64,000 bases of DNA, taken from positions 62,001 through 126,000 of the forward strand of contig NZ_JAMXBF010000011.1 in assembly GCF_023823685.1 (NCBI RefSeq). The letters are read 5' to 3'. The position numbers and the translations under genes were made by a program. This document shows, one piece after another, positions 55,715-64,000 of the stretch (position 1 is the first letter of the stretch; every line of letters begins with the position of its first letter). This stretch comes from Pseudomonas subflava (GTDB lineage: Bacteria > Pseudomonadota > Gammaproteobacteria > Pseudomonadales > Pseudomonadaceae). Below the pieces are notes generated by a model. That model had not been told where the DNA came from. It saw only the letters and a program-made list of their open reading frames with translations, and did no database searches.

Positions 55715-55730
55715 TACAAACACGTTTGTA
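55715..55730. promoter_or_regulatory. TetR-type operator between the repressor and RND pump genes
   Basis: TACAAAC-AC-GTTTGTA: perfect seven-base arms around a two-base centre, 76 bases before the repressor start and 61 bases before the pump start. The half sites resemble the TTACAAAC element of TtgR/AcrR operators. Confidence 0.75.
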
Positions 55731-55790
55731 TGTAATGGATATGGCACACCTTCGGGGCTTTGCCCACTTCAAGACGTCATGGAGATGACC

Positions 55791-56936
55791 ATGTTTTCTC
55801 GCCCGCTCCCATTCGCGCTGTGTGTTGGCATGCTGTTCAGCCCGCTGCTGCAGGCGGCCGATCCCGGCCAGCAGCAGAAGATGCCGCCGCCGGAGGTCGT
55901 GGTCGAGCAGGTCAAGGCCGGGTCGCTGCCGCTGCAGTTCGAATACCCGGCGCGCACCGCGGGCTTCCGCGAGGTGCAGGTGCGGGCCCAGGTCAGCGGC
56001 ATTCTCCAGGAACGCACTTATCAGGAGGGCAGCCAGGTCAAGCAGGGCCAGGTGCTGTTCCGCATCGACCCGCGGCCGTACCAGGCCGCCCTGGCCCGCG
56101 CCAAGGGCGCGCTGGCCCAGGAGCAGGCGCGCTACCGGCAGACCGAACGCGACCTCAAGCGCATCCGCGAACTGCAGAAGAAAGGCTTCGCCAGCGAGAG
56201 CGAGCTGGACAACGCCATCTCCAACTTCGAACAGAGCAAGGCCAACATCGAGGCGGCCAAGGCCGAAGTACAGTCCAAGCAGATCGACCTCGACTACACC
56301 ACGGTGGAGGCGCCGATCTCCGGTATTACCAGCAAGGAGACGGTCTCCGAGGGCAGCCTGATGGTGGCCGGCGACCCGAATGCCAGCCTGCTGACCCAGA
56401 TCACCCAGCTCGACCCCATCTACGTCAACTTCGCCGCGCCCGACCGCGAGGTGTCCAACGTGCGCAGCGGCCTGCAGAGCGGCAGCCTGGTGCGCGAGGG
56501 CGGCCAGCGCATGAGCGTGGAGATCAAGTTCGGCGACGGCACCAGTTATCCGGTGGAAGGCGAGGTGGATTTCACCGACAGCACCATCGACCGCAGCACC
56601 GGCACCGTCAGCGCCCGCGCCGTGGTGCCCAACCCGGACCAGGCGCTGATGCCGGGGCAGTTCGTGCGCGTGGTGGTCAAGGGCATCAACAAGCCCAACG
56701 CGATCACCGTGCCGGAGCGCGCGCTATCCCAGGGGCCGAACGGCACCTTCGTCTATGTGGTGGACGAGCAGGGCATGGCGCGCATTCGCCCGGTCGGCAC
56801 CGGGCAGACCGCCGGTGGCCGCTGGGTGGTGGAGAGCGGCATCGCCGCCGGCGACAGGGTCATCGTCGAGGGCCTGCCCAAGGTCCACCCCAACGCGCCG
56901 GTCAAGGTGGTCGACGCCGCCCCTGCCAAGCAGTAA
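55791..56936 (+). CDS. RND efflux pump, periplasmic adaptor subunit
   Basis: 381 residues from MFSRPLPFALCVGMLFSPLL, chosen because GGAG lies six bases upstream; ATGs at 55779 and 55785 are less likely. The Sec signal peptide ends LLQAADPG and carries no lipobox Cys, so the adaptor would not be lipid-anchored, unlike MexA or AcrA. The lipoyl halves (VRAQVSGILQERTYQEGSQV and TVEAPISGITSKETVSEGSL), the helical hairpin and the beta-barrel (MPGQFVRVVV) follow. It pairs with the RND gene 12 bases downstream. Confidence 0.94.
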   Translation: MFSRPLPFALCVGMLFSPLLQAADPGQQQKMPPPEVVVEQVKAGSLPLQFEYPARTAGFREVQVRAQVSGILQERTYQEGSQVKQGQVLFRIDPRPYQAALARAKGALAQEQARYRQTERDLKRIRELQKKGFASESELDNAISNFEQSKANIEAAKAEVQSKQIDLDYTTVEAPISGITSKETVSEGSLMVAGDPNASLLTQITQLDPIYVNFAAPDREVSNVRSGLQSGSLVREGGQRMSVEIKFGDGTSYPVEGEVDFTDSTIDRSTGTVSARAVVPNPDQALMPGQFVRVVVKGINKPNAITVPERALSQGPNGTFVYVVDEQGMARIRPVGTGQTAGGRWVVESGIAAGDRVIVEGLPKVHPNAPVKVVDAAPAKQ

Positions 56937-56948
56937 GGAGCCAGGCCC

Positions 56949-59900
56949 GTGATCTCCAAGTTCTTCATCGACCGGCCGATCTTCGCGGCCGTCATCTCCA
57001 TCGTCATCATCCTCGCCGGCCTCGCGGCCATGCGATCGCTGCCCATCGCGCAGTACCCGGAGATCCTGCCGCCGCAGGTCTCGGTGACGGCGGCCTACCC
57101 GGGCGCCAGCTCGCAGGTCATCGCCGAAACCGTGGCCGCGCCGCTGGAGCAGGAGATCAACGGCGTCGAGGGCATGATCTACCAGCTGTCCAACTCCGAC
57201 AGCAACGGCGCCATGAGCCTGACCGTGTACTTCGAGGTCGGCACCGACCCGGACCAGGCCACCATCGACGTCAACAACCGGGTCCAGGCCGCGCTGGCCA
57301 AGCTGCCCGAGGAGGTGCGCCGGCAGGGCGTGAAGGTGGAGAAGAAATCCTCCGACATCCTCCAGGTGGTCACCCTGTTCTCGCCGGACGACTCGCGCGA
57401 TCCGATCTTCATCAGCAACTACGCGCTGATCAACGTGATCGACGAGCTCAAGCGCATCCACGGCGTGGGCGATGCCAGCCAGTTCGGCTCCAAGGACTAC
57501 TCCATGCGCATCTGGCTGCGCCCGGACCAGCTGGCGCAGTACAACCTGACGCCGAGCGACGTGGTCCGCGCCATCCAGGAACAGAACTCGCAGTTCGCCG
57601 CCGGCAATTTCGGCAAGGAGCCGCTGTCTTCGCCGCAGGACTTCACCTACACGGTGAGCACCAAGGGCCGCTTCACCACGCCGGAGGAGTTCGAGCAGGT
57701 GATCCTGCGCACCGATGCGACCGGTGCCAGCCTGTTCCTCAAGGATGTGGCGCGCATCGAGCTGGGCGCCCAGGACTACTCGCTGGTCACCAGCCTCAAC
57801 GGCAAGAAGAACGCCGCCTTCGGCATCTACCTGCAGCCCGGCGCCAACGCCCTGGATACGGCCGAGGCGGTGCGCCAGACCATGGAGCGCCTGTCCAAGC
57901 GCTTCCCCGACGGCATCGCCTACAAGATCCCCTACGACACCACCAAGTTCGTCGAAGTCTCCATCGAGGAAGTGATCCACACCTTCATCGAGGCGCTGAT
58001 CCTGGTGATGCTGGTGGTCTACATCTTCCTGCAGAACTGGCGTGCCACGCTGATCCCGGTGCTGGCCATTCCGGTGTCGCTGATCGGCACCTTCGCCGGC
58101 ATGTACCTGCTGGGCTTCTCCATCAACCTGCTGACCCTGTTCGGCATGGTGCTGGCCATCGGCATCGTAGTGGACGATGCCATCGTGGTGCTGGAGAACG
58201 TCGAGCGGGTGATGCGCACCGAGAAGCTCAGCCCGCGTGAGGCGGCGATCAAGGCCATGGACGAGGTTACCGGGCCCATCGTCGCCATCGTTCTGGTGCT
58301 CTGCGCCGTGTTCATCCCGGTGGGCTTCCTCGGCGGCCTGGCGGGGCAGATGTACAAGCAGTTCGCGATCACCATCGCGGTGTCGGTGGTGATCTCCGGC
58401 ATCGTCGCGCTGACGCTGTCGCCGGCGCTCTGCGCGCTCATTCTGAAGAACGAGCACAAGGAGCCGGCGGCACCGTTCCGCTGGTTCAACCGCGGTTTCG
58501 AGCGCTTCACCGCCGGCTACACCAGCGGCGTGCGCTTCTTCCTCAAGCGTTCGCTGATCGGCTTGGCGCTGTTCGGCGGCATGATCGCCATCATGGTCGT
58601 GCTGTTCGGCCGGGTGCCGGGCTCGCTGGTGCCGGACGAGGATCAGGGCTACGTGATCAACGCCTACTTCCTGCCGCCGGCGGCCTCGCTGAGCCGTACC
58701 GACCAGGTGACCAGCGCCGTCACCGAAGAGCTGATGCAGCATCCGGCCGTGGAGGACGTGGTCACCTTCGCCGGCTTCGACGTACTGACCTTCGGCACCC
58801 GCAGCAATGCCGGGGTGTCGTTCATCCCGCTGAAGGACTGGAAGGAGCGCACCACCGAGGAGCTGGACGCGCGCAACCTGCCGGGGCAATTCATGGGCAT
58901 GGGCGCCAAGCAGAAGGACGCCCTGGTGATGACCTTCAACCCGCCGCCGATCAGCGGCATGAGCACCACCGGCGGCTTCGAGGCCTACATCCAGGATCGC
59001 AGCGGCGGCTCCATCGACGAACTCGGCGCGGTGGTGCAGAAGTTCGTCGCCGCGGCCTCCAAGCGGCCCGAGCTGGCGGGCGTCAACAGCACCTTCCACG
59101 CCGACGTGCCGCAGTACTTCATCGACCTGGACCGCACCAAGGCGCGGGCCCTGGGCGTGGCCATCAATGACGTGTTCACCGCCATGCAGGCGACCTTCGG
59201 CAGCTACTACGTCAACGACTTCAACCTCTACGGCCGCACCTGGCAGGTCAGCCTGCAGTCGGAGGCCAACTTCCGCCGCAGCCCCGAAGATCTCGACCAG
59301 GTCTACGTGCGCTCCAGCGGCGGCGACCTGATCCCGCTGGCGTCGCTGGTGCGGGTCGAGCGGATCCTCGGGCCGGACTCCTACGCGCGCTTCAACGTCT
59401 ACCCGGCGGCCAAGCTGCTCGGCGGGCCGGCGCCAGGCTACAGCTCCGGTCAGGCGCTGCAGGCCATGCAGGAAGTGGCCGACGAGGTGCTCGGCGAGCA
59501 GTACAACCTGGCCTGGATCGGCTCGGCCTTCCAGGAACTGGCGACCCAGGGTTCGGGCAGCACCGCGTTCATCTTCGGCCTGATCCTGGTGTTCCTGATC
59601 CTCGCCGCCCAGTACGAACGCTGGACGCTGCCCGTGGCCGTGGTCACCGCCGTGCCCTTCGCCGTGTTCGGCGCGATCCTGGCGATCTGGCTGCGCGACC
59701 TGGCCAACGACGTCTACTTCCAGGTCGGCCTGGTGACGCTGATCGGCCTGGCGGCGAAGAACGCCATCCTGATCATCGAGTTCGCCGTGCTGTGCCGCGA
59801 GGAGCAGAAGATGGGCATCTTCGAGGCGGCGATGGAGGCCGCCAAGCTGCGCTTCCGCCCCATCGTGATGACCTCGCTGGCCTTCATCCTCGGCTGCGTG

Positions 59901-60086
59901 CCGCTGGCGATCAGCAGCGGTGCCGGTTCGGCCAGTCGTCATTCCATCGGTACCGGGGTGATTGGCGGTATGCTAGCGGCCACGTTGCTGGCGACCTTCA
60001 TGATCCCGATGTTCTACCTGCTGGTGGAGTCATTGAGCGAGAAACTGAGTCGCAAGAAGAAGGACGCTGCCGTCGAGCAGCACTGA
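56949..60086 (+). CDS. RND efflux pump, inner-membrane transporter (HAE1, AcrB/MexB-like)
   Basis: 1045 residues from a GTG, with TAAGGAG at the stop of the adaptor gene as Shine-Dalgarno. The proton-relay pair is present as Asp409/Asp410 ([16 protein letters not shown]), and the family signatures [23 protein letters not shown] and ILIIEFAVL are complete. It exports drugs and other hydrophobic compounds by proton antiport in a trimer. No outer-membrane channel gene follows, so OprM or a similar protein encoded elsewhere must serve. A terminator lies 30 bases on. Confidence 0.96.
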   Translation: MISKFFIDRPIFAAVISIVIILAGLAAMRSLPIAQYPEILPPQVSVTAAYPGASSQVIAETVAAPLEQEINGVEGMIYQLSNSDSNGAMSLTVYFEVGTDPDQATIDVNNRVQAALAKLPEEVRRQGVKVEKKSSDILQVVTLFSPDDSRDPIFISNYALINVIDELKRIHGVGDASQFGSKDYSMRIWLRPDQLAQYNLTPSDVVRAIQEQNSQFAAGNFGKEPLSSPQDFTYTVSTKGRFTTPEEFEQVILRTDATGASLFLKDVARIELGAQDYSLVTSLNGKKNAAFGIYLQPGANALDTAEAVRQTMERLSKRFPDGIAYKIPYDTTKFVEVSIEEVIHTFIEALILVMLVVYIFLQNWRATLIPVLAIPVSLIGTFAGMYLLGFSINLLTLFGMVLAIGIVVDDAIVVLENVERVMRTEKLSPREAAIKAMDEVTGPIVAIVLVLCAVFIPVGFLGGLAGQMYKQFAITIAVSVVISGIVALTLSPALCALILKNEHKEPAAPFRWFNRGFERFTAGYTSGVRFFLKRSLIGLALFGGMIAIMVVLFGRVPGSLVPDEDQGYVINAYFLPPAASLSRTDQVTSAVTEELMQHPAVEDVVTFAGFDVLTFGTRSNAGVSFIPLKDWKERTTEELDARNLPGQFMGMGAKQKDALVMTFNPPPISGMSTTGGFEAYIQDRSGGSIDELGAVVQKFVAAASKRPELAGVNSTFHADVPQYFIDLDRTKARALGVAINDVFTAMQATFGSYYVNDFNLYGRTWQVSLQSEANFRRSPEDLDQVYVRSSGGDLIPLASLVRVERILGPDSYARFNVYPAAKLLGGPAPGYSSGQALQAMQEVADEVLGEQYNLAWIGSAFQELATQGSGSTAFIFGLILVFLILAAQYERWTLPVAVVTAVPFAVFGAILAIWLRDLANDVYFQVGLVTLIGLAAKNAILIIEFAVLCREEQKMGIFEAAMEAAKLRFRPIVMTSLAFILGCVPLAISSGAGSASRHSIGTGVIGGMLAATLLATFMIPMFYLLVESLSEKLSRKKKDAAVEQH

Positions 60087-60113
60087 CCCGCACCCTCGGG
60101 TCGACGCATCGCC

Positions 60114-60138
60114 GGGCGCCCACGAGGCGCCCTTGGTT
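60114..60138 (+). terminator. Terminator after the RND gene
   Basis: GGGCGCC-CACGA-GGCGCCC followed by TTGGTTTT, 27 bases past the stop. Confidence 0.75.
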
Positions 60139-60168
60139 TTCCGGGGGCGACCCCGCAGTGGATAACTC

Positions 60169-61356
60169 ATGACCCTTCGCATCCTGCTCATCCTCGGCAC
60201 CCTGAGTGCCTTCGGCCCCATGGCCATCGACTTCTACCTGCCCAGCTTCCCGACCCTGGCCCTGGCGTTCGCCACCGATGTCGAGCACGTGCAGCTGTCG
60301 CTGGCGTCCTACTTCGCCGGCACCGCCCTCGGCCAGCTGATCTACGGCCCGCTGGCGGACCGCTTCGGTCGGCGCAAGCCGCTGCTGGCCGGCCTGGTGC
60401 TGTTCACCCTGGCGTCGCTGGCCTGCGCCCTGGCGCAGAGCCTGGAGTGGCTGATCATCGCGCGCTTCGTCCAGGCCCTCGGCGGTTGCGCCGGCATGGT
60501 CATCTCCCGCGCCGTGGTACGCGACCTGTGCGACCCGCTGACCTCGGCCAAGGTGTTTTCCAAGCTGATGCTGGTGATGGGCGTGGCGCCGATCCTCGCG
60601 CCGCTGGGAGGCGGCCTGCTGCTGCAGCTGTTCGGCTGGCAGTCGATCTTCCTCGGCCTGGTGCTGTTCAGCGCCCTGTGCCTGGGCGCAGTGCTGCTGT
60701 GGCTGCCGGAGACCCGCTCGGACGAATTTCCGCTGCAGCCACTGGGCGGTGCGCTGGGGCGCTACGGCATGCTGCTGCGCGACCGCCTGCTGATCGGCCA
60801 CGGCCTCACCGGTGGCGTGGCCATGGCCGGCATGTTCGCCTACATCTCAGGCTCGCCGTTCGTCTTCATCGACCTCTATGGCGTGCCGGCCGAACACTAC
60901 GGCTGGCTGTTCGGCGCCAACGCCGCCGGCTTCATCCTCAGCGCGCAGATCAACGGCTGGCTGCTGCGCCATCACGGGCCGGGCTACTGGCTCAAGCGCA
61001 CGGTCTGGGTGTTTTGTGGCGCGACCCTGGCGCTGCTGGCGGTGGCCATGGCCCAGCCAGCCCAGCTGTGGCCGCTGCTGATCCCGCTGTTCATCAGCAC
61101 CGCCAGCCTGTCCTGCGTGCTGCCCAACGCCACCGCTTGCGCCATGGCCGGGCAGGGCGCCCATGCCGGCAGCGCCTCGGCGCTGATCGGCTCGCTGCAG
61201 TTCTGCGTGGCGGCCGTGGCCTCGACCCTGGTCGGTTCGCTGCACGACGGCACCGCCCGGCCCATGGCGCTGATCATCGCCGTGTGTGGCGTGGTCACGG
61301 TGATCCTGGCGCTGCTCACCGCGCGCCACGAGCGGCGTCGGGCGCTGGAGTTCTGA
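60169..61356 (+). CDS. Bcr/CflA family multidrug MFS exporter
   Basis: 395 residues with twelve helices. The DHA1/Bcr pattern is clear: GPMAIDFYLPSFPTLALAF at the start, GQLIYGPLADRFGRRKPLLA (MFS loop 2-3 motif), and FVQALGGCAGMVISRAVVRD (drug-antiporter motif C region). Members export bicyclomycin, chloramphenicol or similar compounds. It follows the RND gene on the same strand behind a hairpin, so it may have its own promoter. Confidence 0.94.
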   Translation: MTLRILLILGTLSAFGPMAIDFYLPSFPTLALAFATDVEHVQLSLASYFAGTALGQLIYGPLADRFGRRKPLLAGLVLFTLASLACALAQSLEWLIIARFVQALGGCAGMVISRAVVRDLCDPLTSAKVFSKLMLVMGVAPILAPLGGGLLLQLFGWQSIFLGLVLFSALCLGAVLLWLPETRSDEFPLQPLGGALGRYGMLLRDRLLIGHGLTGGVAMAGMFAYISGSPFVFIDLYGVPAEHYGWLFGANAAGFILSAQINGWLLRHHGPGYWLKRTVWVFCGATLALLAVAMAQPAQLWPLLIPLFISTASLSCVLPNATACAMAGQGAHAGSASALIGSLQFCVAAVASTLVGSLHDGTARPMALIIAVCGVVTVILALLTARHERRRALEF

Positions 61357-61362
61357 GGCGCC

Positions 61363-61548
61363 TCAGCTGGCGTGGGATTGCGGCGCGGCGCGCCAGGGCA
61401 GGGGATGGGGCGCCTTCAGGCGTCCCTCGAGCACTCTGACGAAGTCGCGGGCCTCGGCCTCGCTGCGGAAACTGACCCCGTGCTGGTCCAGCTGCACCTG
61501 CCAGCACGGGTGACCGGCACTGTTCACCTGACGGATACGAATGTTCAT
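61363..61548 (-). CDS. Small protein of unknown function
   Basis: 61 residues (MNIRIRQVNSAGHPCWQVQL...) with a strong GGGGAGG eight bases before the ATG. The pattern of VQLDQHGVSFRSEAEARDFV resembles short Pseudomonas hypothetical proteins with an alpha-beta fold. No membrane segment and one Cys. It converges on the Bcr/CflA gene with six bases between stops. Confidence 0.7.
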   Translation of the reverse strand: MNIRIRQVNSAGHPCWQVQLDQHGVSFRSEAEARDFVRVLEGRLKAPHPLPWRAAPQSHAS

Positions 61549-61615
61549 CGCGGGCCTCCCCGGAGAGCGTGAAGCTGCAGTCTAGACCTGCCTCGTGAAG
61601 GGAAGATGATCTGAG

Positions 61616-61969
61616 TCAACCGACCGACTGCCGCTCGCTGCGCAGCCAGCGGGCCAGCTGCACGGCGCTCAGCGGGCGGCTGAACTGGTAGCCCTGGCAC
61701 TGCTCGCAACCCTGGCGCAAGGCCTTTCAGTTGCTGACGCTGATCTTCCAGGTCCCGGTGCAGGGCGCTGGTGCACGCGCTGTTGGTGCCCGGCCGAGAG
61801 CCAGGAACAGCAGGCTGCCGGGGACGATTTAGATCAGCCCCTTGAAGGTCTGCGCCGCAAGCGGCAGGCCCAGGGCCTGCAGCAGCAGGTCGCTGAACAG
61901 GATCCAGGCGATGCCGAAGAGGAGGTAGAGGCCGGGCAGGCGTAGCGGTCGGAAAAGCGTGGAATCCAT
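61616..61969 (-). pseudogene. Remnant of a membrane-anchored EAL (possibly PAS/GGDEF-EAL) protein
   Basis: Reading leftward from the ATG at 61969: a membrane helix (RLPGLYLLFGIAWILFSDLL), then AAQTFKGLI cut by a TAA. In a shifted frame a coiled linker (TSALHRDLEDQRQQLK) follows, and then, after a junction, the C-terminus of an EAL domain (LRQGCEQCQGYQFSRPLSAV, then QLARWLRSER) ending at the TGA at 61616. An intact protein of this kind would exceed 700 residues, so several hundred codons have been deleted and frameshifts have accumulated. No functional product is expected. Confidence 0.85.
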
Positions 61970-62060
61970 GCCAGACCCTCGACTAGGGAAGCGTGCCCGG
62001 CGGTGCGCGCCGCCGGGCCACTTCAGTCTAGCCGCTCGGGTCCGGCCTGCCGGACGCCGG

Positions 62061-63074
62061 TCAGAAGCCCTCGAGGACGATCTTGCCGCGCGCCTTGCCG
62101 CTCTCCAGCAGGGCATGGGCGCGCTTCAGGTTGGCGGCGTCGATGCGGCCGAAGTGCTCGCCCAGGGTGGTCTTCAGCACGCCATCGTCGATCAGCTGGC
62201 TCACGCGGTTGAGCAGGCGGTGCTGCTCGATCATGTCGTCGGTCTGGAACAGCGAGCGGGTGTACATGAACTCCCAGTGCAGCGACAGGCTCTTGCGCTT
62301 GAGCTTGGCCACGTCGAGCTGCGCCGGATCGTCGATCAGCGCCAGCTTGCCCTGGGGCGCCAGCGCCTCGACCAGCTGGTCCAGGTGCTGATCGGTGTGG
62401 GTCAGGCTGGCGACCATGCTCACCTGCGCGATGCCCAGCGCCTCGAGCTGCGGCAGCAGCGGCTGGCCGTGGTCGATGACGTGATGGGCGCCCAGTTCGC
62501 GCACCCAGTCCTGGGTCTCGGCGCGCGAGGCGGTGCCGATCACCGTCAGGCCGGTGAGCTGGCGTGCCAGCTGCACCAGGATCGAGCCAACGCCGCCGGC
62601 GGCGCCGATCACCAGCAGGCTCTGGCCGCTGTCGCCCTGGCCCTCACGCACGCCGAGGCGTTCGAACAGCAGCTCCCAGGCGGTGATCGCGGTCAGCGGC
62701 AGGGCCGCGGCGCGGGCGAAGTCCAGCGAGCCGGGCATGCGCCCGACGATGCGCTCGTCCACCACATGCAGCTCGCTGTTGGCACCGGCGCGGTCGATGG
62801 CACCGGCGTAGAACACCTTGTCACCGGGGCGGAACTGGCGCACCTCGTCGCCCACCGCGACCACCTCGCCGGCCACGTCCCAGCCCAGCACCTTGGCCTG
62901 GCCGGCCTCGGGCGCCACCCGCTGGCGGATCTTGGTGTCCACCGGGTTGACCGAGATGGCCCTGACCTGCACCAGCAGGTCGCGCGGGCCGGGCTGCGGC
63001 GCGGGCAGCTCGACGTCGAGCAGCGACTCGGCGTGGTCGATGGGCAGGGACTGGTAATAGGCGATGGCTTTCAT
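62061..63074 (-). CDS. Zinc-type alcohol dehydrogenase-like protein (quinone oxidoreductase family)
   Basis: 337 residues from MKAIAYYQSLPIDHAESLLD. The MDR fold shows the N-terminal catalytic-like domain (VRAISVNPVDTKIRQR, VLGWDVAGEVVAVGDEV) and the Rossmann domain (SLLVIGAAGGVGSILVQLAR). The Cys/His zinc ligands of true alcohol dehydrogenases are missing, which is normal for this ZADH subgroup. Substrate unknown. It is divergent from a LysR-type gene, with 156 bases between starts. Confidence 0.94.
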   Translation of the reverse strand: MKAIAYYQSLPIDHAESLLDVELPAPQPGPRDLLVQVRAISVNPVDTKIRQRVAPEAGQAKVLGWDVAGEVVAVGDEVRQFRPGDKVFYAGAIDRAGANSELHVVDERIVGRMPGSLDFARAAALPLTAITAWELLFERLGVREGQGDSGQSLLVIGAAGGVGSILVQLARQLTGLTVIGTASRAETQDWVRELGAHHVIDHGQPLLPQLEALGIAQVSMVASLTHTDQHLDQLVEALAPQGKLALIDDPAQLDVAKLKRKSLSLHWEFMYTRSLFQTDDMIEQHRLLNRVSQLIDDGVLKTTLGEHFGRIDAANLKRAHALLESGKARGKIVLEGF

Positions 63075-63230
63075 GCGGCAGGTCCTCGAGGGGTGCGATG
63101 GCAAAGGCGGATGCTCCAGCTTAGTCGGCGGGCCGGGCTGGCGTTGGGCGCATGTTCGGTTAATCGGCTGGCGAGAAAAACCGGGCTGCCATAGAGTCTC
63201 TTTCAATCTGATTTTGAAAATGGAGCCGAG

Positions 63231-64000
63231 ATGCTGCGCCTCGATGACATCGCCCTGTTCGTCCGCACCGCCGAACTGGGCAGCCTGTCCGCCGCCGCCC
63301 GCGAGCTGGACTGTTCGCCGGCGGTGGCCAGCGCCGCGCTCAAGCGCCTGGAGGCGCAGCTGCAGGTGCGGCTGTTGCTGCGCTCCACCCGCAGCCTGCG
63401 CCTGACTGCCGAGGGCGAGCAATACCTGATCCACGCCCGCGCCGCGCTGGTCAGCCTGGAGAGCGGTCGCCAGCAGCTGGCCGGCACCCGCGACGAGATC
63501 AGCGGCGTGCTGCAGATCGCCGCGCCGTCGGACTTCGGCCGCAATGCGCTGCTGCCGTGGCTCGACCAGTTCCAGGCCGAACGCCCGCAGCTGTCGCTGC
63601 GCCTGCTCCTCAGCGACCGGGTCGCCGACCTGTTCCGCCAGCCGGTGGACATCGCCCTGCGCTACGGCGAGCCGGAGGACTCCAGCCTGGTGGCGCTGCC
63701 GGTGGCGGCCGGCAACCGCCGCGTGCTGTGCGGTGCGCCGGCCTATTTCGCCCGCCACGGCCGGCCGGGCGCGCCTGCGGAACTGCGCCGCCACAACTGC
63801 CTGCTGTACATGCTCGGCGGCCGCGCGCACGAGCGCTGGAGCTTCGCCGACGGCAAGCGCAGCGAGGCGCTGACGGTGAGCGGCAACCGCGTCAGCGACG
63901 ACGCCGACGTGGTGCGGCGCTGGGCGGTGGCGGGGCAGGGGCTGGTGTACAAGTCCTGGCTGGACGTGGCGGACGACGTGCGCGACGGTCGCCTGGAAGT
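63231..64000 (+). CDS. LysR-family transcriptional regulator, 3' end beyond the window
   Basis: The first 256 residues are present and the frame is still open at the window edge. GGAG precedes the ATG. The winged helix-turn-helix is typical (MLRLDDIALFVRTAELGSLS, LDCSPAVASAALKRLE, RSLRLTAEGEQYL), then the substrate-binding domain (ISGVLQIAAPSDFGRNALLP). It is divergent from the alcohol dehydrogenase-like gene and probably controls it. Confidence 0.93.
   Translation, partial: MLRLDDIALFVRTAELGSLSAAARELDCSPAVASAALKRLEAQLQVRLLLRSTRSLRLTAEGEQYLIHARAALVSLESGRQQLAGTRDEISGVLQIAAPSDFGRNALLPWLDQFQAERPQLSLRLLLSDRVADLFRQPVDIALRYGEPEDSSLVALPVAAGNRRVLCGAPAYFARHGRPGAPAELRRHNCLLYMLGGRAHERWSFADGKRSEALTVSGNRVSDDADVVRRWAVAGQGLVYKSWLDVADDVRDGRLE

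Noticed and set aside
56724..59942. A reading frame of over 1000 codons on the minus strand opposite the RND transporter gene
   Set aside because: It lies in the frame opposite a well-supported gene, its protein is low-complexity and rich in His, Gln and Asp, and such shadows are common at high GC. No ribosome-binding site or family match.

Overview
The window reads as a chromosomal segment of a GC-rich gammaproteobacterium of the genus Pseudomonas, probably near the P. aeruginosa lineage. From about 1.8 to 22.1 kb the gene order (purD, purH, fis, dusB, zinc-ribbon gene, prmA, accC, accB, aroQ, dsbD, chemoreceptor, GcbA-type diguanylate cyclase, DUF2333, NUDIX, SUI1, speA) follows, as I remember it, the PA4855 to PA4839 block of P. 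aeruginosa PAO1. No tRNA, rRNA, prophage, integrase or CRISPR array was seen. The species is not determined.

Layout. 1-1.8 kb: the end of an MFS symporter gene, then a tandem array of about twelve 115-bp palindromic units. 1.8-11.5 kb (all minus): purine synthesis (purH, purD), dusB-fis, a zinc-ribbon membrane protein, prmA, and aroQ-accB-accC. 11.6-19.0 kb: DsbD, a CtpL-like chemoreceptor, a GcbA-like diguanylate cyclase, DUF2333 and NUDIX proteins. 19.0-22.3 kb: a REP-rich spacer, a SUI1-family factor and arginine decarboxylase speA. 22.3-26.5 kb: DUF2214 protein, GAF-GGDEF protein, MATE exporter, and a divergent AraC regulator/AhpD-like pair. 26.6-35.1 kb: a bacterial alpha-2-macroglobulin lipoprotein and penicillin-binding protein 1C, a pair often adjacent in bacteria, here separated by a REP-flanked RAYT transposase gene and a small membrane protein. 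35.2-42.5 kb: membrane GGDEF protein, YdcZ-type transporter, GNAT, two DUF4136 lipoproteins, a CmoM-like methyltransferase, a MazG-like pyrophosphatase, Ada, and a response regulator with a degenerate HD-GYP domain. 42.5-48.1 kb: two LysR-controlled divergent units, a RIO kinase and an EamA exporter. 48.3-51.3 kb: iron genes (FtnA-type ferritin; TonB siderophore receptor behind a Fur box). 51.3-55.0 kb: copper genes (cueR, copA, copZ, a secreted protein of unknown function) with two CueR-type operators. 55.0-61.4 kb: a NalD/TtgR-like repressor divergent from an RND pump, then a Bcr/CflA exporter. 61.4-64 kb: a small protein, the decayed remnant of an EAL protein, a zinc-type alcohol dehydrogenase-like enzyme and a truncated LysR gene.

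Themes. Cyclic-di-GMP genes are frequent (three GGDEF proteins, one HD-GYP protein, one EAL remnant), and two of the intact ones lack residues expected for catalysis. At least three families of short palindromic repeats occur in the spacers. One family (core CCCGGAT/ATCCGGG ending GGCTAC) flanks the only transposase gene in the window and is its likely substrate; the family that forms the tandem array is different and has no transposase gene here. Metal homeostasis and efflux genes are grouped between 48 and 61 kb with recognisable Fur, CueR and TetR-type operators.

Limits: everything was read by eye. Start codons were chosen from Shine-Dalgarno matches and family length. Operators and terminators are pattern matches, and gene names rest on recalled family sequences, not on a search.
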